Source of the DNA: Halobacillus faecis
Lineage (GTDB): Bacteria; Bacillota; Bacilli; Bacillales; Halobacillaceae
Length of the DNA stretch: 64,000 nt
Assembly: GCF_007991335.1 (NCBI RefSeq)
Contig: NZ_BJYD01000002.1
Coordinates: 40,484-104,483 of the forward strand
Reading direction: 5' to 3'
The notes under the pieces were generated by a model, which had not been told where the DNA came from, ran no database searches, and worked only from the letters and a program-made list of their open reading frames with translations. Both the position numbers and the translations under genes were made by a program. How positions within the stretch are numbered: position 1 is the stretch's first letter; the number at the start of each line of letters is the position of its first letter. Of this stretch, positions 9,948 to 20,544 are shown piece after piece.

Positions 9948-11321
9948 ATGCACATTTTAGCTATCGGTCTTAATTACAGAACAGCCCCTGTGGAAATTCG
10001 CGAGAAGCTCACATTTTCTGAGGATGAGCTGACAGAAGCCATGCAGCACCTCAATGTACAAAAGAGTGTTTTGGAAAATGTGATTATTTCTACATGCAAC
10101 CGAACGGAAATCTATGCGGTTGTGGATCAAATCCACACAGGCCGTTATTATATTAAACAGTTTCTATCTGACTGGTTTGAGATCGACAAAGAAGAGTTCT
10201 CTCCTTTTCTTTCCATTTACGAAACGGATGGAGCGATTGAGCACCTGCTGCGCGTGACGTCGGGTCTGGACTCTATGGTTCTTGGAGAAACTCAAATTCT
10301 CGGTCAAATGAAGCAATCTTTTCTGCAGGCACAGGAGGCTGGAACAACAGGAACCATCTTCAATCAGTTGTTCCGTCAAGCGGTCACCATGGCGAAAAAA
10401 GGACATAAAGAGACGGAAATCGGTGAAAACGCTGTATCTGTTAGCTATGCGGCTGTAGAGCTTGCTAAAAAGATTTTTGGTGATCTAGTTCACAAGCATA
10501 TCGTCATTCTGGGTGCAGGGAAAATGGGGGAATTAGCTGCCAAGAACCTTCATGGTTCCGGTGTCCGAAAAGTTTCGGTCGTCAACCGTACGTTAGCTAA
10601 AGCCCAAAACGTAGCTGGTCAATTCAACGGTCATCCGCACACGATGGACGAGCTTGAGCGTGTGTTGGAAGATGCGGATATCGTCATCAGCTCCACTGGT
10701 GCAACAGACTATGTCATTACGAAGGAAAAGATGGAACCTATTCACAAAAAACGAAAAGGAAAACCTCTCTTCTTTGTAGACATTGCTGTTCCACGAGATT
10801 TAGATCCTGCAATGGAATCTCTGGAAAGTGTCTTCCTGTATGACATTGATGACCTACAAGGGATTGTAGATGCCAATCTTGCTCTCCGGAAACAAGCTGC
10901 AAAAGAAATAGAAATCATGATTGAAGCAGAAATTGTGGAGTTTAAGCAATGGTTACAAACGATTGGTGTTGTTCCTGTAATTTCAGCTCTTCGTTCAAAA
11001 GCTTTGAATATCCAGGCAGAAACGATGAAGAGTATTGAGAGAAAGATGCCGGAATTGACCGATCGCGAACGGAAAGTATTGAGTAAACACACCAAGAGTA
11101 TCATTAATCAGATGTTGAAAGAACCGATCTCTCAAGCGAAGGAAATGGCGGCACAGCCAGATTCAGAGGAAACCTTGCGTTTATTCACTCAGATCTTCGG
11201 TATAGAAGAACAAGTGAAAAAAGAGGCGGAAGAACAGGAAAAAAAGAACAACGCGAAGGTGAAGAACGATACAGAGGCCAGTGATTCCATCTCCATGATC
11301 AGCCCTGTAGCCCATTCATAA
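9948..11321 (+). CDS. hemA: glutamyl-tRNA reductase
   Basis: HemA reduces glutamyl-tRNA to glutamate-1-semialdehyde with NADPH, the first committed step of heme synthesis by the C5 pathway. The 457-residue protein has the catalytic Cys50 in IISTCNRTE, the substrate-domain sequence [16 protein letters not shown], an NADP-binding Rossmann segment ([15 protein letters not shown]) and a C-terminal dimerisation helix bundle. ATG 9948 is preceded by GGGGGT and gives the family N-terminus MHILAIG; upstream in-frame starts would add 19 residues. First gene of hemAXCDBL. Confidence 0.98.
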   Translation: MHILAIGLNYRTAPVEIREKLTFSEDELTEAMQHLNVQKSVLENVIISTCNRTEIYAVVDQIHTGRYYIKQFLSDWFEIDKEEFSPFLSIYETDGAIEHLLRVTSGLDSMVLGETQILGQMKQSFLQAQEAGTTGTIFNQLFRQAVTMAKKGHKETEIGENAVSVSYAAVELAKKIFGDLVHKHIVILGAGKMGELAAKNLHGSGVRKVSVVNRTLAKAQNVAGQFNGHPHTMDELERVLEDADIVISSTGATDYVITKEKMEPIHKKRKGKPLFFVDIAVPRDLDPAMESLESVFLYDIDDLQGIVDANLALRKQAAKEIEIMIEAEIVEFKQWLQTIGVVPVISALRSKALNIQAETMKSIERKMPELTDRERKVLSKHTKSIINQMLKEPISQAKEMAAQPDSEETLRLFTQIFGIEEQVKKEAEEQEKKNNAKVKNDTEASDSISMISPVAHS

Positions 11322-11333
11322 GGTGGAAGTGAA

Positions 11334-12152
11334 ATGCTTGAATTCAAATGGGTGTACGAACTTATCCTTTTTCTATATGGTTTGAGTATCATTGGATACT
11401 TCATCGATTTTGTACAGAATAACCGGAAGGCGAATATAACTGCCTTCTGGTTACTTAGTATGGTTTGGGTTTTGCAGACCTTTTTTCTGCTCTCGCAGGT
11501 CTTTGTTAAAGATGATTTTCCAATTATGACGGTTTATGATGGATTATATTTTTATTCATGGATTTTAGTGACATTCTCTCTTATTATTAATAGACTTTTT
11601 AAAGTGGACTTCCTCGTGTTTTTTACTAATGTGGTCGGTTTCTTGATCATGATCATTCACATTTCTACGAGGGCACAAAATGTATTGGAAAACAGGGGAG
11701 TGGCTCTTGTCAATGAGTTGCTTGTCATCCATGTCAGTTTAGCGATCATTTCTTATGGTTTTTTCACTCTATCGTTTATCTTCTCCGTTATGTATTTATT
11801 GCAGTACCGCTTACTTAAGAAAAAGAAGTGGGACGCAAAATTATTCCGGCTTGGTGATTTAACAAAGCTGGATCATTTTTCTTATGTGTCCATCATATTA
11901 GGTGTCCCTTTGTTGTTAATCGCCATCATTCTCGGAGTCGTTTGGGGATATGTTTCTACGGCAGCTTTTTACTGGTATGATTCTAAGACGCTTGGATCGT
12001 TACTCGTATTAGTCGTCTATATCGTTTATTTGACGCTGAGAGTCATAAAGGGGTATCAGGGAAGAACAATTGCCATATTCAATGCAGCAGCATTCTTGTT
12101 TCTATTGATCAACTTCTTTTTATTTGGCTCTTTATCTAACTTTCATTTTTAG
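11334..12152 (+). CDS. hemX: HemX, CcsA-like membrane protein of the heme operon
   Basis: The 272-residue integral membrane protein has about eight hydrophobic segments and resembles the cytochrome c assembly (CcsA/ResC) family, which handles heme. In B. subtilis the gene in this position, hemX, affects the cellular level of HemA. It lies 12 bases after hemA behind AAGGTGGAAGTG and is followed closely by hemC. The call rests on position and topology rather than on a catalytic motif. Confidence 0.9.
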   Translation: MLEFKWVYELILFLYGLSIIGYFIDFVQNNRKANITAFWLLSMVWVLQTFFLLSQVFVKDDFPIMTVYDGLYFYSWILVTFSLIINRLFKVDFLVFFTNVVGFLIMIIHISTRAQNVLENRGVALVNELLVIHVSLAIISYGFFTLSFIFSVMYLLQYRLLKKKKWDAKLFRLGDLTKLDHFSYVSIILGVPLLLIAIILGVVWGYVSTAAFYWYDSKTLGSLLVLVVYIVYLTLRVIKGYQGRTIAIFNAAAFLFLLINFFLFGSLSNFHF

Positions 12153-12170
12153 TATCGAGGAGGAAATGTT

Positions 12171-13100
12171 TTGAGAAAAATCGTCATCGGATCACGTAAA
12201 AGTAATTTAGCAATTACCCAAACAGAATGGGTAATCGATCAGTTGAAACAGATCGATCCATCTTATGAATTTGAAATTAAGAGAATATCGACGAAAGGGG
12301 ATCAAATCCTTGATGTCACCCTCTCTAAAGTTGGGGGAAAAGGGCTCTTCATTAAAGAAATTGAACAGGCGATGTACGATGGAGAAATCGATATGGCGGT
12401 TCATAGTATGAAGGATATGCCGGCGGTTGTTGCAGAAGGTTTGATGGTAGCGGCTGTACCAATCCGTGAAGATCACCGTGATGCCTTTGTTTCAAATGGA
12501 AACGTTGCTCTTAAAGATCTTCCTGCTGGAGCAATCGTTGGGACGAGCAGTTTGAGACGCGGTTCTCAAATTAAGGCCGTCCGTCCAGACTTGGAAATCA
12601 AGTGGATCCGTGGAAATATTGACACACGCCTTCGTAAGTGTAAGGAAGAGGACTACGATGCGATTGTTCTCGCCGCTGCAGGCTTAAAACGCATGGGCTG
12701 GGATGATGACGTCGTAACTGAATATCTTGAGCCTGATGTCTGCGTTCCTGCTGTTGGGCAGGGAGCACTGGCGATTCAATGCCGCGAGAACGATTCAGAG
12801 TTACGCGACTTCCTTAAAAAGTTAAATCATGAGTACACAGAAACAACGGTGTCTGCTGAACGTAAATTCCTTCATGATCTGAATGGAGGTTGTCAGGTTC
12901 CAATCGGTGGTTATGCCTACCGTAAAGGGGAGGAGATCGTTTTAACGGCGCTTGTCGGCACACCTGATGGAAAAACCATTTTACATGAAACGGTTTCAGG
13001 TACAGATCCCATTGAAGTTGGAAAAGAAGCAGCCGATCGTTTGAAAGCTCAAGGAGCACAGGAGATAGTGGATCGTGCTAAAGAGGAGTATGACCAATAA
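12171..13100 (+). CDS. hemC: porphobilinogen deaminase (hydroxymethylbilane synthase)
   Basis: HemC polymerises four porphobilinogens into hydroxymethylbilane on a covalent dipyrromethane cofactor. The 309-residue protein shows [13 protein letters not shown] at the N-terminus, the substrate-binding arginines in [10 protein letters not shown], and the cofactor-attachment Cys241 in [11 protein letters not shown]. It starts with TTG at 12171 behind GAGGAGGAAATG. Its TAA overlaps the hemD ATG, indicating coupling. Confidence 0.97.
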   Translation: MRKIVIGSRKSNLAITQTEWVIDQLKQIDPSYEFEIKRISTKGDQILDVTLSKVGGKGLFIKEIEQAMYDGEIDMAVHSMKDMPAVVAEGLMVAAVPIREDHRDAFVSNGNVALKDLPAGAIVGTSSLRRGSQIKAVRPDLEIKWIRGNIDTRLRKCKEEDYDAIVLAAAGLKRMGWDDDVVTEYLEPDVCVPAVGQGALAIQCRENDSELRDFLKKLNHEYTETTVSAERKFLHDLNGGCQVPIGGYAYRKGEEIVLTALVGTPDGKTILHETVSGTDPIEVGKEAADRLKAQGAQEIVDRAKEEYDQ

Positions 13101-13864
13101 TGCAGCCATTGCAAGGGAAGAGAATTCTCGTGACGAGAGGACAGTCCCAAGCACGCTCATTTATTGAGAGAATAGAAGCAGAAGGTGGAGTTGTCTATCA
13201 TGCTCCACTTCTCTCGTTCCAATTGAATGATTCTGAATCTCATCAAGAGATTTTGACACGACTTCACGACTATTCCTGGGTGTTTATCACAAGCGCGAAT
13301 GGCGTGAAGTTTTTTTTCGAGCTTCTAAAAAGGTACGGCGTTAAGGTTCCACCACATCTAAAGTTTGCCATCATCGGATCAAAAACCGAGAAACGTTTAA
13401 GCGACTATGGATTTCAGGCTGATTTCATCCCTTCAAAATATCATGCATCTTCGATGGGGGAAGAGTTTCTAGCAAAAAAGCCTTTGCCTGGTCCCATTTT
13501 ATACATAAGAGGGAGTCGTTCAAGAGACGCTCTTCCCCGCATGTTTGCGGACAAGGGTGTATTTTTCCATTCCATGACTGTATATGATACGCTACTAGTG
13601 GAAAGCAAAAAGCCTGAACTCCTTACGTGGATTCAGGAAAGAAAGATTGATGCACTAACCTTTACAAGTCCGTCGACTGTCCGCGCGTTTGTGTCTATGG
13701 TCAAGGACCAAGGTGCGGAGATTCCTTGTTTTTGTATTGGTCCGACGACAGCCAATGAAGCAGAAAAATGTGGGTTTACCAACATACATGTTCCCGAACA
13801 GTTCACGATCCCCCATCTGCTGAAACAAATGACATACTATTTTTCTAACGAAGGGAAAAGATAA
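13100..13864 (+). CDS. hemD: uroporphyrinogen-III synthase
   Basis: HemD cyclises hydroxymethylbilane with inversion of ring D to give uroporphyrinogen III. The family is poorly conserved, but the 254-residue length, the opening [13 protein letters not shown], the motifs [13 protein letters not shown] and [13 protein letters not shown], and the position between hemC and hemB identify it. The start overlaps the hemC stop, and only two bases separate its stop from hemB. Confidence 0.95.
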   Translation: MQPLQGKRILVTRGQSQARSFIERIEAEGGVVYHAPLLSFQLNDSESHQEILTRLHDYSWVFITSANGVKFFFELLKRYGVKVPPHLKFAIIGSKTEKRLSDYGFQADFIPSKYHASSMGEEFLAKKPLPGPILYIRGSRSRDALPRMFADKGVFFHSMTVYDTLLVESKKPELLTWIQERKIDALTFTSPSTVRAFVSMVKDQGAEIPCFCIGPTTANEAEKCGFTNIHVPEQFTIPHLLKQMTYYFSNEGKR

Positions 13865-13866
13865 AT

Positions 13867-14844
13867 ATGAAAGATTTGCAGTTCAAACGCCACCGTCGCT
13901 TGCGCCGAACGGATTCTATGAGAGCGCTTGTGAGGGAGACCCATCTTCGTACGGAAGACTTAATTTATCCGATTTTTGTTGTAGAAGGAGAAGACATCAA
14001 AAATCCTGTTGCTTCGATGCCGGGAGTCCATCAAGTCTCCCTCGATCACTTGAACGAGGAAATGGACGAGTTGGTAAGTTTGGATATTAAATCCGTTATT
14101 GTCTTTGGTGTACCAGCAGAAAAAGACGATGTAGGAAGTCAAGCCTATCATGAGGAAGGGATTGTGCAACGCGCCATCCGTCAAATCAAAAAAGATTTTC
14201 CTTCCTTAACCGTGATCGCTGATACGTGTCTATGTCAGTACACCGATCATGGTCATTGTGGAATTGTCCGTGATGGGGATATTGCCAATGATGAGTCTTT
14301 GACTTACATTACGAAAACGGCCATCACACAAGCAGAAGCAGGAGCAGATATCATTGCCCCATCGAACATGATGGATGGTTTTGTTGCGGCTATTCGTCAG
14401 GGGCTTGATGAAGCTGGCTTCAGCCATATCCCAGTTATGTCTTACGCGGTTAAATATGCTTCTTCTTTCTATGGTCCATTCCGTGATGCGGCCCACAGCT
14501 CCCCTCAATTTGGTGACCGCCGTGCCTACCAGATGGATCCAGCGAACCGTCTGGAAGCATTAAGGGAGGCAGAATCAGATGTTGAGGAAGGCGCGGATTT
14601 CTTGATTGTTAAACCAGCTCTGGCTTATCTTGACATTATGCGTGAAGTGAAAGATCGTTTCAATTTGCCATTGGTCGCCTACAATGTCAGTGGTGAATAT
14701 TCTATGATCAAAGCAGCAGCCCAAAATGGCTGGGTCAATGAAGAAGAGATCGTTCTTGAAAAGCTGACCTCTATGAAGCGAGCAGGCGCGGACCTCATCA
14801 TTACTTATTTTGCAAAAGATGCGGCTCGTTATTTAAATCAATAA
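13867..14844 (+). CDS. hemB: delta-aminolevulinic acid dehydratase (porphobilinogen synthase)
   Basis: HemB condenses two 5-aminolevulinates into porphobilinogen. The 325-residue protein carries the zinc-site cysteines in [13 protein letters not shown], the first active-site Lys in YAVKYAS followed by GPFRDA, and the Schiff-base Lys in [10 protein letters not shown]. The start is ATG 13867, coupled to hemD. Confidence 0.98.
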   Translation: MKDLQFKRHRRLRRTDSMRALVRETHLRTEDLIYPIFVVEGEDIKNPVASMPGVHQVSLDHLNEEMDELVSLDIKSVIVFGVPAEKDDVGSQAYHEEGIVQRAIRQIKKDFPSLTVIADTCLCQYTDHGHCGIVRDGDIANDESLTYITKTAITQAEAGADIIAPSNMMDGFVAAIRQGLDEAGFSHIPVMSYAVKYASSFYGPFRDAAHSSPQFGDRRAYQMDPANRLEALREAESDVEEGADFLIVKPALAYLDIMREVKDRFNLPLVAYNVSGEYSMIKAAAQNGWVNEEEIVLEKLTSMKRAGADLIITYFAKDAARYLNQ

Positions 14845-14868
14845 CGCGGACAGAAAGGGTGTCGTATA

Positions 14869-16161
14869 ATGAAAACATTTGATCGTTCAAAGCAAGCTTA
14901 TACAAAAGCAGTAGAATTAATGCCGGGTGGAGTGAACTCCCCTGTACGCGCATTTAAATCTGTCCAGATGGACCCGATTTTTATGGAAAAGGGTGCAGGT
15001 TCTAAACTCTATGACCTCGATGGCAACGAGTATATCGATTATGTTTTGAGCTTTGGTCCATTAATTTTAGGCCATGCCGATGAAAAGGTGACAGAAGCCT
15101 TAACTAAAGTGACAGCGAATGGTACGAGCTTCGGTGCTCCTACTGAAATGGAGAACAAATTGGCATCCCTTGTCAAAGAACGAGTACCCTCTATTGAGAT
15201 GCTCCGTATGGTGAACTCAGGAACAGAAGCAACAATGAGTGCCCTTCGTGTGGCTCGCGGGTACACAGGCCGGGATAAAATCTTGAAGTTTGAAGGGAAT
15301 TATCATGGCCATGGAGACTCCTTGCTGATCAAAGCAGGCTCTGGCGTAGCCACTCTTGGACTGCCGGACTCTCCTGGTGTACCGGAATCTATTGCACAAA
15401 ATACGATTACCGTCCCTTACAATGACTTAGAAAGCGTTCGTTATGTTTTCGAAGAGTTTGGAGACGATTTGGCCGCTGTCATTATTGAGCCTGTCTCTGG
15501 CAACATGGGTGTCGTCCCACCAAACGAAGGCTTCTTGCAAGAGCTGAGGAAAATGACAGAAAACAATGGAACGGTCCTCATCTTTGATGAAGTGATGACT
15601 GGCTTCCGTGTTGGTTACTACAGTGCTCAGGGCCACTTTGATGTGACGCCTGACATGACTTGTCTTGGTAAAGTAATTGGAGGCGGTCTCCCAGTAGGAG
15701 CCTATGGTGGAAAGCGGGAAATTATGGAACGGGTCGCTCCCGTCGGTGATATCTATCAAGCAGGTACGCTTTCTGGAAACCCACTCGCAATGACGGCAGG
15801 TTTCGAAACGATTTCTGCAATGACGGAAGAAGCGTATGCTGCCATCAACAAAAAAGTAGACCGCTTAATTGAAGGTTACGAGCAAGCCGCTGAAAAGCAC
15901 AACATTCCACTGACAGTGAACCGGGCAGGTTCCATGGTCGGTTTCTTCTTTACGAACGAACCTGTAACGAACTTTGAAACAGCCAACCAATCAGACTTGG
16001 AATTATTCACACGTTATTTCCAAGGAATGATTGAAGAAGGGGTGTATTTGCCGCCTTCTCAATTTGAAGGGCTGTTCTTATCTGTTAAACATACGGATGA
16101 AGATATCGAGAAAACGATTCAAGCGGCTGAGATAGTCTTTTCACAAATGAAAGCGAAATAA
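14869..16161 (+). CDS. hemL: glutamate-1-semialdehyde 2,1-aminomutase
   Basis: HemL converts glutamate-1-semialdehyde to 5-aminolevulinate with PLP. It is a class-III aminotransferase-fold enzyme of 430 residues with [12 protein letters not shown], the phosphate-contact [10 protein letters not shown] and the PLP Lys in CLGKVIGGG. It closes the hem operon; a perfect terminator follows three bases after the stop. Confidence 0.98.
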   Translation: MKTFDRSKQAYTKAVELMPGGVNSPVRAFKSVQMDPIFMEKGAGSKLYDLDGNEYIDYVLSFGPLILGHADEKVTEALTKVTANGTSFGAPTEMENKLASLVKERVPSIEMLRMVNSGTEATMSALRVARGYTGRDKILKFEGNYHGHGDSLLIKAGSGVATLGLPDSPGVPESIAQNTITVPYNDLESVRYVFEEFGDDLAAVIIEPVSGNMGVVPPNEGFLQELRKMTENNGTVLIFDEVMTGFRVGYYSAQGHFDVTPDMTCLGKVIGGGLPVGAYGGKREIMERVAPVGDIYQAGTLSGNPLAMTAGFETISAMTEEAYAAINKKVDRLIEGYEQAAEKHNIPLTVNRAGSMVGFFFTNEPVTNFETANQSDLELFTRYFQGMIEEGVYLPPSQFEGLFLSVKHTDEDIEKTIQAAEIVFSQMKAK

Positions 16162-16163
16162 TT

Positions 16164-16196
16164 AAAGCGCATGGGGGATGCCCCATGCGCTTTCGT
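16164..16196 (+). terminator. Terminator of the hem operon
   Basis: A perfect 13-bp stem (16164-16176 with 16181-16193) with a GATG loop, ending in TTTCGTT. Confidence 0.8.
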
Positions 16197-16199
16197 TAT

Positions 16200-16227
16200 G
16201 TATATTACTTTAACTCTCGCATAAGGT
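16200..16227 (+). promoter_or_regulatory. Candidate sigma-E promoter of spoVID
   Basis: GTATATT (16200-16206) matches six of seven positions of the sigma-E -35 (KMATATT). After 13 bases comes CATAAGGT (16220-16227), which keeps CATA and the final T of the -10 (CATACAnT). spoVID is sigma-E-controlled in B. subtilis. Confidence 0.4.
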
Positions 16228-16272
16228 GATAATAGAGAAAAGTGTTTATTACCTTAGGGAGGGGACCGAACT

Positions 16273-17250
16273 TTGCAAAACAAACAAAATGTATTTTCCT
16301 TTTATTTAGATGAATCCATATGGTTCAAGGAAGGACAGGGCGTTCGAGAGTTAATCGGTATATCATTAGAACCTGAAATTACTATTGAAGAGCTTGGAGA
16401 TGAGGTCCGTTTGAAAGGGACCGTCGATCTTGCAGGCGAATACATTCCAACGGGAAGCCAGGATGCACAGGATGAGAGTCCTCTTGCACCTTCTGTTCGA
16501 ACCATGGATGTAGTTGAACCATTAGAAGAAGGGATTCATACATTTAACCATTCTTTTCCGGTAGAAATCACTGTGCCTTTAGAAAGAGTATCAAATTTAG
16601 AAGATGTGCTAATTGACATTGAAAGTTTTGATTACGAACTTCCAGCTAATCGTCAGCTTCGTCTTCATGCCCATGTAAACATTAACGGGCTGGAAGAAAA
16701 ACAACAGGAAGCGTCAAATGAACCAACGTTCGATGAATCAGCAACGGTTGGTCCTGTCAATTTCCAACAAGAAAGTGCAAAGGAATCTCCTGTAATCCCG
16801 GAACGGGAAGCGCCTATTTTCCGAATCAATGAAGAAGAGCAGAAAGAAGAAGAGGACGACGGAAGATGGTTTTACAAAAAATCTCAAAGCTTTCCCGAGT
16901 TTTTCGGTCATGCACAGGAAAACGTTCATGCTGCACCTGAAGAGCCTTCTTATGATAGTAGTGAATGGGGCGAGGTTAGTGTAGAAGAAGTGGAGGAGTC
17001 CAGCAGCGAGGAATCCGATCAGGAAAGTGCACAGGCACCTGGTGGAATGGACGGCATCAAACAAATTTTTAAACACCTGTTCCCGAACAGAGAGGACACG
17101 TACACACAGATGAAAATGTACATTGCCCAGGAAGAAGAAACGTTGTCGTCCATAGCAGAAAAGTATGAGGTATCTGTGAAACAATTAGAACGAGTCAACG
17201 ATTATAAAGACGATGTTTCACCTGGGCAGATTGTGTATATTCCGAACTAA
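16273..17250 (+). CDS. spoVID: spore coat morphogenetic protein SpoVID
   Basis: SpoVID drives encasement of the spore by coat layers and binds SafA. The 325-residue product has an N-terminal all-beta region (NVFSFYLDESIWFKEGQGV), an acidic, low-complexity middle, and a C-terminal LysM domain (about 280-324: YIAQEEETLSSIAEKYEVS ... IVYIPN). Start is TTG 16273 behind GGGAGGGG. In B. subtilis ysxE follows spoVID; here it is replaced by a small antisense gene whose end overlaps the spoVID stop. Confidence 0.9.
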   Translation: MQNKQNVFSFYLDESIWFKEGQGVRELIGISLEPEITIEELGDEVRLKGTVDLAGEYIPTGSQDAQDESPLAPSVRTMDVVEPLEEGIHTFNHSFPVEITVPLERVSNLEDVLIDIESFDYELPANRQLRLHAHVNINGLEEKQQEASNEPTFDESATVGPVNFQQESAKESPVIPEREAPIFRINEEEQKEEEDDGRWFYKKSQSFPEFFGHAQENVHAAPEEPSYDSSEWGEVSVEEVEESSSEESDQESAQAPGGMDGIKQIFKHLFPNREDTYTQMKMYIAQEEETLSSIAEKYEVSVKQLERVNDYKDDVSPGQIVYIPN

Positions 17251-17435
17251 ATCCATTTATATTTGAAAGCGAGATACAAACCGAGGACCAATCCGAGTAG
17301 GAAGATATCGAACGTAGTCGGGAAGATGATGGTGCGCAGCGCCTGAAAAATAACGATAGGAAGCAAAGATTTTTCAATGACAAACAACCATGTTCTGCAC
17401 CAAGGGGGCAGACGATATCGATACAAACGACTCAT
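17247..17435 (-). CDS. small membrane protein, unknown function
   Basis: The 62-residue protein opens MSRLYRYRLPPW, is Arg-rich at the N-terminus and has two hydrophobic segments (IVIFQALRTIIF and FLLGLVLGLYLAF). ATG 17435 has AGAGGTGC at a good distance; an ATG nine bases upstream does not. Its stop overlaps the convergent spoVID stop by four bases. Real Shine-Dalgarno, hydrophobicity and the absence of any other gene here make it credible. I do not recognise a family. Confidence 0.65.
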   Translation of the reverse strand: MSRLYRYRLPPWCRTWLFVIEKSLLPIVIFQALRTIIFPTTFDIFLLGLVLGLYLAFKYKWI

Positions 17436-17467
17436 AAAAAGCACCTCTTTTCATAGGAGGGTAATGG

Positions 17468-17494
17468 CTCCTGGGCAATCTGCTCAGGGGTTTT
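17468..17494 (+). terminator. Terminator-like hairpin downstream of spoVID
   Basis: A 9-bp stem with two G-U pairs (17468-17476 with 17482-17490) followed by TTTT. It would stop spoVID read-through before the valS promoter. Confidence 0.5.
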
Positions 17495-17514
17495 CGCCTT
17501 TTTCTTTGATGTAG

Positions 17515-17544
17515 TTGACTAAATGCCTCTTTTTTATATACAAT
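17515..17544 (+). promoter_or_regulatory. Sigma-A promoter of valS
   Basis: TTGACT (17515-17520), an 18-base spacer and TACAAT (17539-17544), just upstream of the T-box leader. Confidence 0.6.
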
Positions 17545-17554
17545 ATGTAATATA

Positions 17555-17812
17555 GTCTTTATACGTGAAATGCTTAGATAGGGAAGAGTACATAAACAGT
17601 CCTTCAGAGAGGAAAACAAATGGTGAGAGTTTTCCAGGAATCCTGTTCATGGAAGGTCGCCCTTGATGCAGCTTCTTTGAACAATGAGTAGGAGAAGCCG
17701 GTTAGAAGCCGTTATTTTTATTTAAGTGTACAGGAATGACTTCCTGTAAATTAAAGGTGGTACCACGGAAATGAACCCTTTCGTCCTTTTTGAGGATGAA
17801 AGGGTTTTTTAT
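17555..17812 (+). ncRNA. T-box riboswitch leader (valine) with terminator
   Basis: This leader senses uncharged tRNA-Val and allows read-through into valS. The T-box core AGGTGGTACCACGG is at 17755-17768. Upstream are stem I features: AGTA near 17582, the AGAGAGG bulge motif, and a likely specifier GTC (17656-17658) after GGAAG. The intrinsic terminator is 17774-17786 paired with 17794-17806 (13 bp, one G-U) plus a T run; the T-box core can form the competing antiterminator. It fills most of the 409-base gap before valS. Confidence 0.93.
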
Positions 17813-17844
17813 TTTTATAAAGAGAATAAAAGGAGGAAGATCAC

Positions 17845-20487
17845 ATGGATCAACAAGATCTTTCAATGCCTACAAAGTATGATCCGGCCGCTGTTGAAAA
17901 GGACCGGTATCAGTACTGGGTAGATGGTAAATTTTTTGAAGCTACAGGAGATAAAAACAAGGAACCTTATACAATCGTCATTCCACCGCCGAACGTAACA
18001 GGGAAGCTGCACCTCGGTCATGCGTGGGACACGACATTACAGGATATCCTGACACGTGTGAAGCGGATGCAGGGCTATGATGTACTATGGCTTCCAGGCA
18101 TGGACCATGCGGGGATTGCTACACAAGCAAAAGTGGATGCGAAACTTCGTGAAGAAGGCATCTCCCGTCATGACCTCGGCCGTGAAAAATTCCTCGAAAA
18201 ATCGTGGGAGTGGAAGCATGAGTATGCGAAATTCATTCGTGCCCAGTGGGAAAAACTCGGGCTTGGACTGGACTATTCTCGTGAACGTTTTACTCTTGAT
18301 GAGGGTCTTTCTGAAGCGGTTAAAGAAGTGTTTGTCACCCTTTATGAGAAAGGTCTGATTTACCGAGGAGAGTACATCATCAACTGGGACCCTGCCACCC
18401 AAACCGCTTTGTCTGATATTGAAGTGGAGTATAAAGATGTGCAAGGTGCCTTTTACCATATGCGCTACCCATTGAAAGATGAAGAAGGCACGATTGAGAT
18501 TGCGACGACACGTCCGGAGACGATGCTTGGGGATACAGCCATTGCGGTGCACCCGGAAGATGATCGCTACAAGCACCTGATCGGTAAAAAAGCGATTCTG
18601 CCGATTGTCGGCCGTGAAATCGAAATTGTAGCTGATGATTATGTCGATATGGAGTTTGGTTCTGGTGCTGTGAAAATTACTCCAGCGCACGACCCTAACG
18701 ACTTTGAGATCGGTAACCGTCACAACTTGGAACGAATCCTTGTTATGAATGAAGACGGAACGATGAATGAGAACGCCGGCAAGTACAAAGGCATGGATCG
18801 TTTTGAATGCCGGAAACAAATCGTGAAGGATTTACAAGCGGACGGTGTTCTCTTTGAAATCGAAGAACACATGCACTCGGTTGGTCACTCTGAGCGAAGC
18901 GGGGCAGTCGTTGAACCTTATCTTTCCACACAATGGTTTGTTGATATGAAACCACTTGCTGATGCTTCCATCGATTTGCAAAAGGGAGACGATCAAGTAC
19001 AGTTTGTCCCGGATCGATTTGAAAAGCCATATCTACACTGGATGGAGAATACAAGAGATTGGTGTATTTCCAGACAATTATGGTGGGGTCACCGTATACC
19101 AGCCTGGTACCATAAAGAAACTGGCGAAGTATATGTGGGCAAGGAAGAACCGAAAGATCCAGAAAACTGGAAGCAGGATGAAGATGTGCTTGATACTTGG
19201 TTCTCCTCCGCCCTCTGGCCTTTCTCGACAATGGGGTGGCCAGATGAAAATAGTGAAGATTATAAGCGCTACTTCCCAACCAATGTACTCGTTACAGGAT
19301 ATGACATCATTGGCTTCTGGGTTAGCCGTATGATTTTCCAATCGCTTGAATTTACGAATGAGCGTCCATTTAATGATGTTCTTATTCACGGACTTGTTCG
19401 TGATGCAGAAGGACGTAAGATGAGTAAATCGCTTGGAAATGGTGTCGATCCGATGGATGTCATCGATAAATACGGGGCCGATTCTCTTCGTTATTTCTTG
19501 TCCACAGGATCATCTCCTGGTCAGGACTTGCGCTTCCACTGGGAGAAGGTAGAATCAACGTGGAACTTTGCTAATAAGATCTGGAACGCTTCTCGTTTTG
19601 CCTTGATGAACATGGGTGATTTGAAATATGAAGATATTGATATCACTGGTGAAAAATCAGTAGCTGATCAATGGATTTTGACTCGTCTCAACCAAACCAT
19701 TGAGCATGTGACAACAAACATTGATAAATATGAATTCGGGGAAGCTGGCCGTCACCTTTACAACTTCATTTGGGATGACTTCTGTGATTGGTATATTGAA
19801 ATGGCGAAGCTGCCATTGTATGGAGAAGACGAAGGGCGTATCCATACGACCCGTTCCATTCTTGCGTACACACTCGATCAGACGATGCGGATGCTTCATC
19901 CATTTATGCCTTTCATTACAGAAGAAATCTGGCAGCACCTTCCTCATGAAGGTGAGTCCATTACCCAGGCATCATGGCCGGTGGTAAGGGAAGATTTCCA
20001 TAATGAAGAAGCGGTGGAAGAGATGAATCGTCTTGTTTCCATCATCCGTTCTGTTCGTAATATCCGCTCAGAAGTGGATACACCGATGTCCAAAGAGATC
20101 CAGCTGATGATCCAGGCAAAAGACGATGCGATCGTCAATGAACTTGAGAAGAACCGCGACTATTTAGAGAGGTTCTGCAACCCTAGTGAATTGACGATTG
20201 CCACAGACTTGCAGGCCCCTGAAAAAGCGATGTCTGCTGTCATTACAGGAGCGGAATTGTATCTTCCATTAGCTGGCTTGATCAATATCGAAGATGAAAT
20301 CAAGCGTCTTGAGAACGAATGGAAGAAATGGGATCAGGAAGTCACACGTGTTCAAAAGAAACTTTCCAATGAAGGTTTCGTAAGTAAAGCCCCAGAACAT
20401 GTCGTTGAAGAAGAACGCAAAAAAGAAACAGACTACCTGGATAAGCGTGCTAAAGTAGAAGCGCGAATCAAAGAGTTAAAAGCATAA
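17845..20487 (+). CDS. valS: valyl-tRNA synthetase
   Basis: ValS is a class-I synthetase that charges tRNA-Val and edits threonine. The 880-residue protein shows the HIGH-type signature [15 protein letters not shown] near residue 50, the CP1 editing domain ([12 protein letters not shown]), the KMSKS loop ([10 protein letters not shown]), an anticodon-binding helical domain and a C-terminal coiled coil. It lies behind a T-box leader and AAAGGAGGAAG. A terminator separates it from folC. Confidence 0.98.
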   Translation: MDQQDLSMPTKYDPAAVEKDRYQYWVDGKFFEATGDKNKEPYTIVIPPPNVTGKLHLGHAWDTTLQDILTRVKRMQGYDVLWLPGMDHAGIATQAKVDAKLREEGISRHDLGREKFLEKSWEWKHEYAKFIRAQWEKLGLGLDYSRERFTLDEGLSEAVKEVFVTLYEKGLIYRGEYIINWDPATQTALSDIEVEYKDVQGAFYHMRYPLKDEEGTIEIATTRPETMLGDTAIAVHPEDDRYKHLIGKKAILPIVGREIEIVADDYVDMEFGSGAVKITPAHDPNDFEIGNRHNLERILVMNEDGTMNENAGKYKGMDRFECRKQIVKDLQADGVLFEIEEHMHSVGHSERSGAVVEPYLSTQWFVDMKPLADASIDLQKGDDQVQFVPDRFEKPYLHWMENTRDWCISRQLWWGHRIPAWYHKETGEVYVGKEEPKDPENWKQDEDVLDTWFSSALWPFSTMGWPDENSEDYKRYFPTNVLVTGYDIIGFWVSRMIFQSLEFTNERPFNDVLIHGLVRDAEGRKMSKSLGNGVDPMDVIDKYGADSLRYFLSTGSSPGQDLRFHWEKVESTWNFANKIWNASRFALMNMGDLKYEDIDITGEKSVADQWILTRLNQTIEHVTTNIDKYEFGEAGRHLYNFIWDDFCDWYIEMAKLPLYGEDEGRIHTTRSILAYTLDQTMRMLHPFMPFITEEIWQHLPHEGESITQASWPVVREDFHNEEAVEEMNRLVSIIRSVRNIRSEVDTPMSKEIQLMIQAKDDAIVNELEKNRDYLERFCNPSELTIATDLQAPEKAMSAVITGAELYLPLAGLINIEDEIKRLENEWKKWDQEVTRVQKKLSNEGFVSKAPEHVVEEERKKETDYLDKRAKVEARIKELKA

Positions 20488-20493
20488 TGGAGG

Positions 20494-20527
20494 AGGAGGG
20501 TATTCTACGGAGTACTCTCCTTTTTTG
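20494..20527 (+). terminator. Terminator between valS and folC
   Basis: A 12-bp stem with two G-U pairs (20494-20505 with 20510-20521) followed by TTTTT. Read-through probably still feeds folC, because I see no obvious promoter between the two genes. Confidence 0.75.
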
Positions 20528-20544
20528 AAAAGAGGGAATAGAAC

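Noticed and set aside
18085..18819. A 244-codon antisense frame opposite valS
   Set aside because: valS is certain on the other strand; the antisense product has no start signal or domain.
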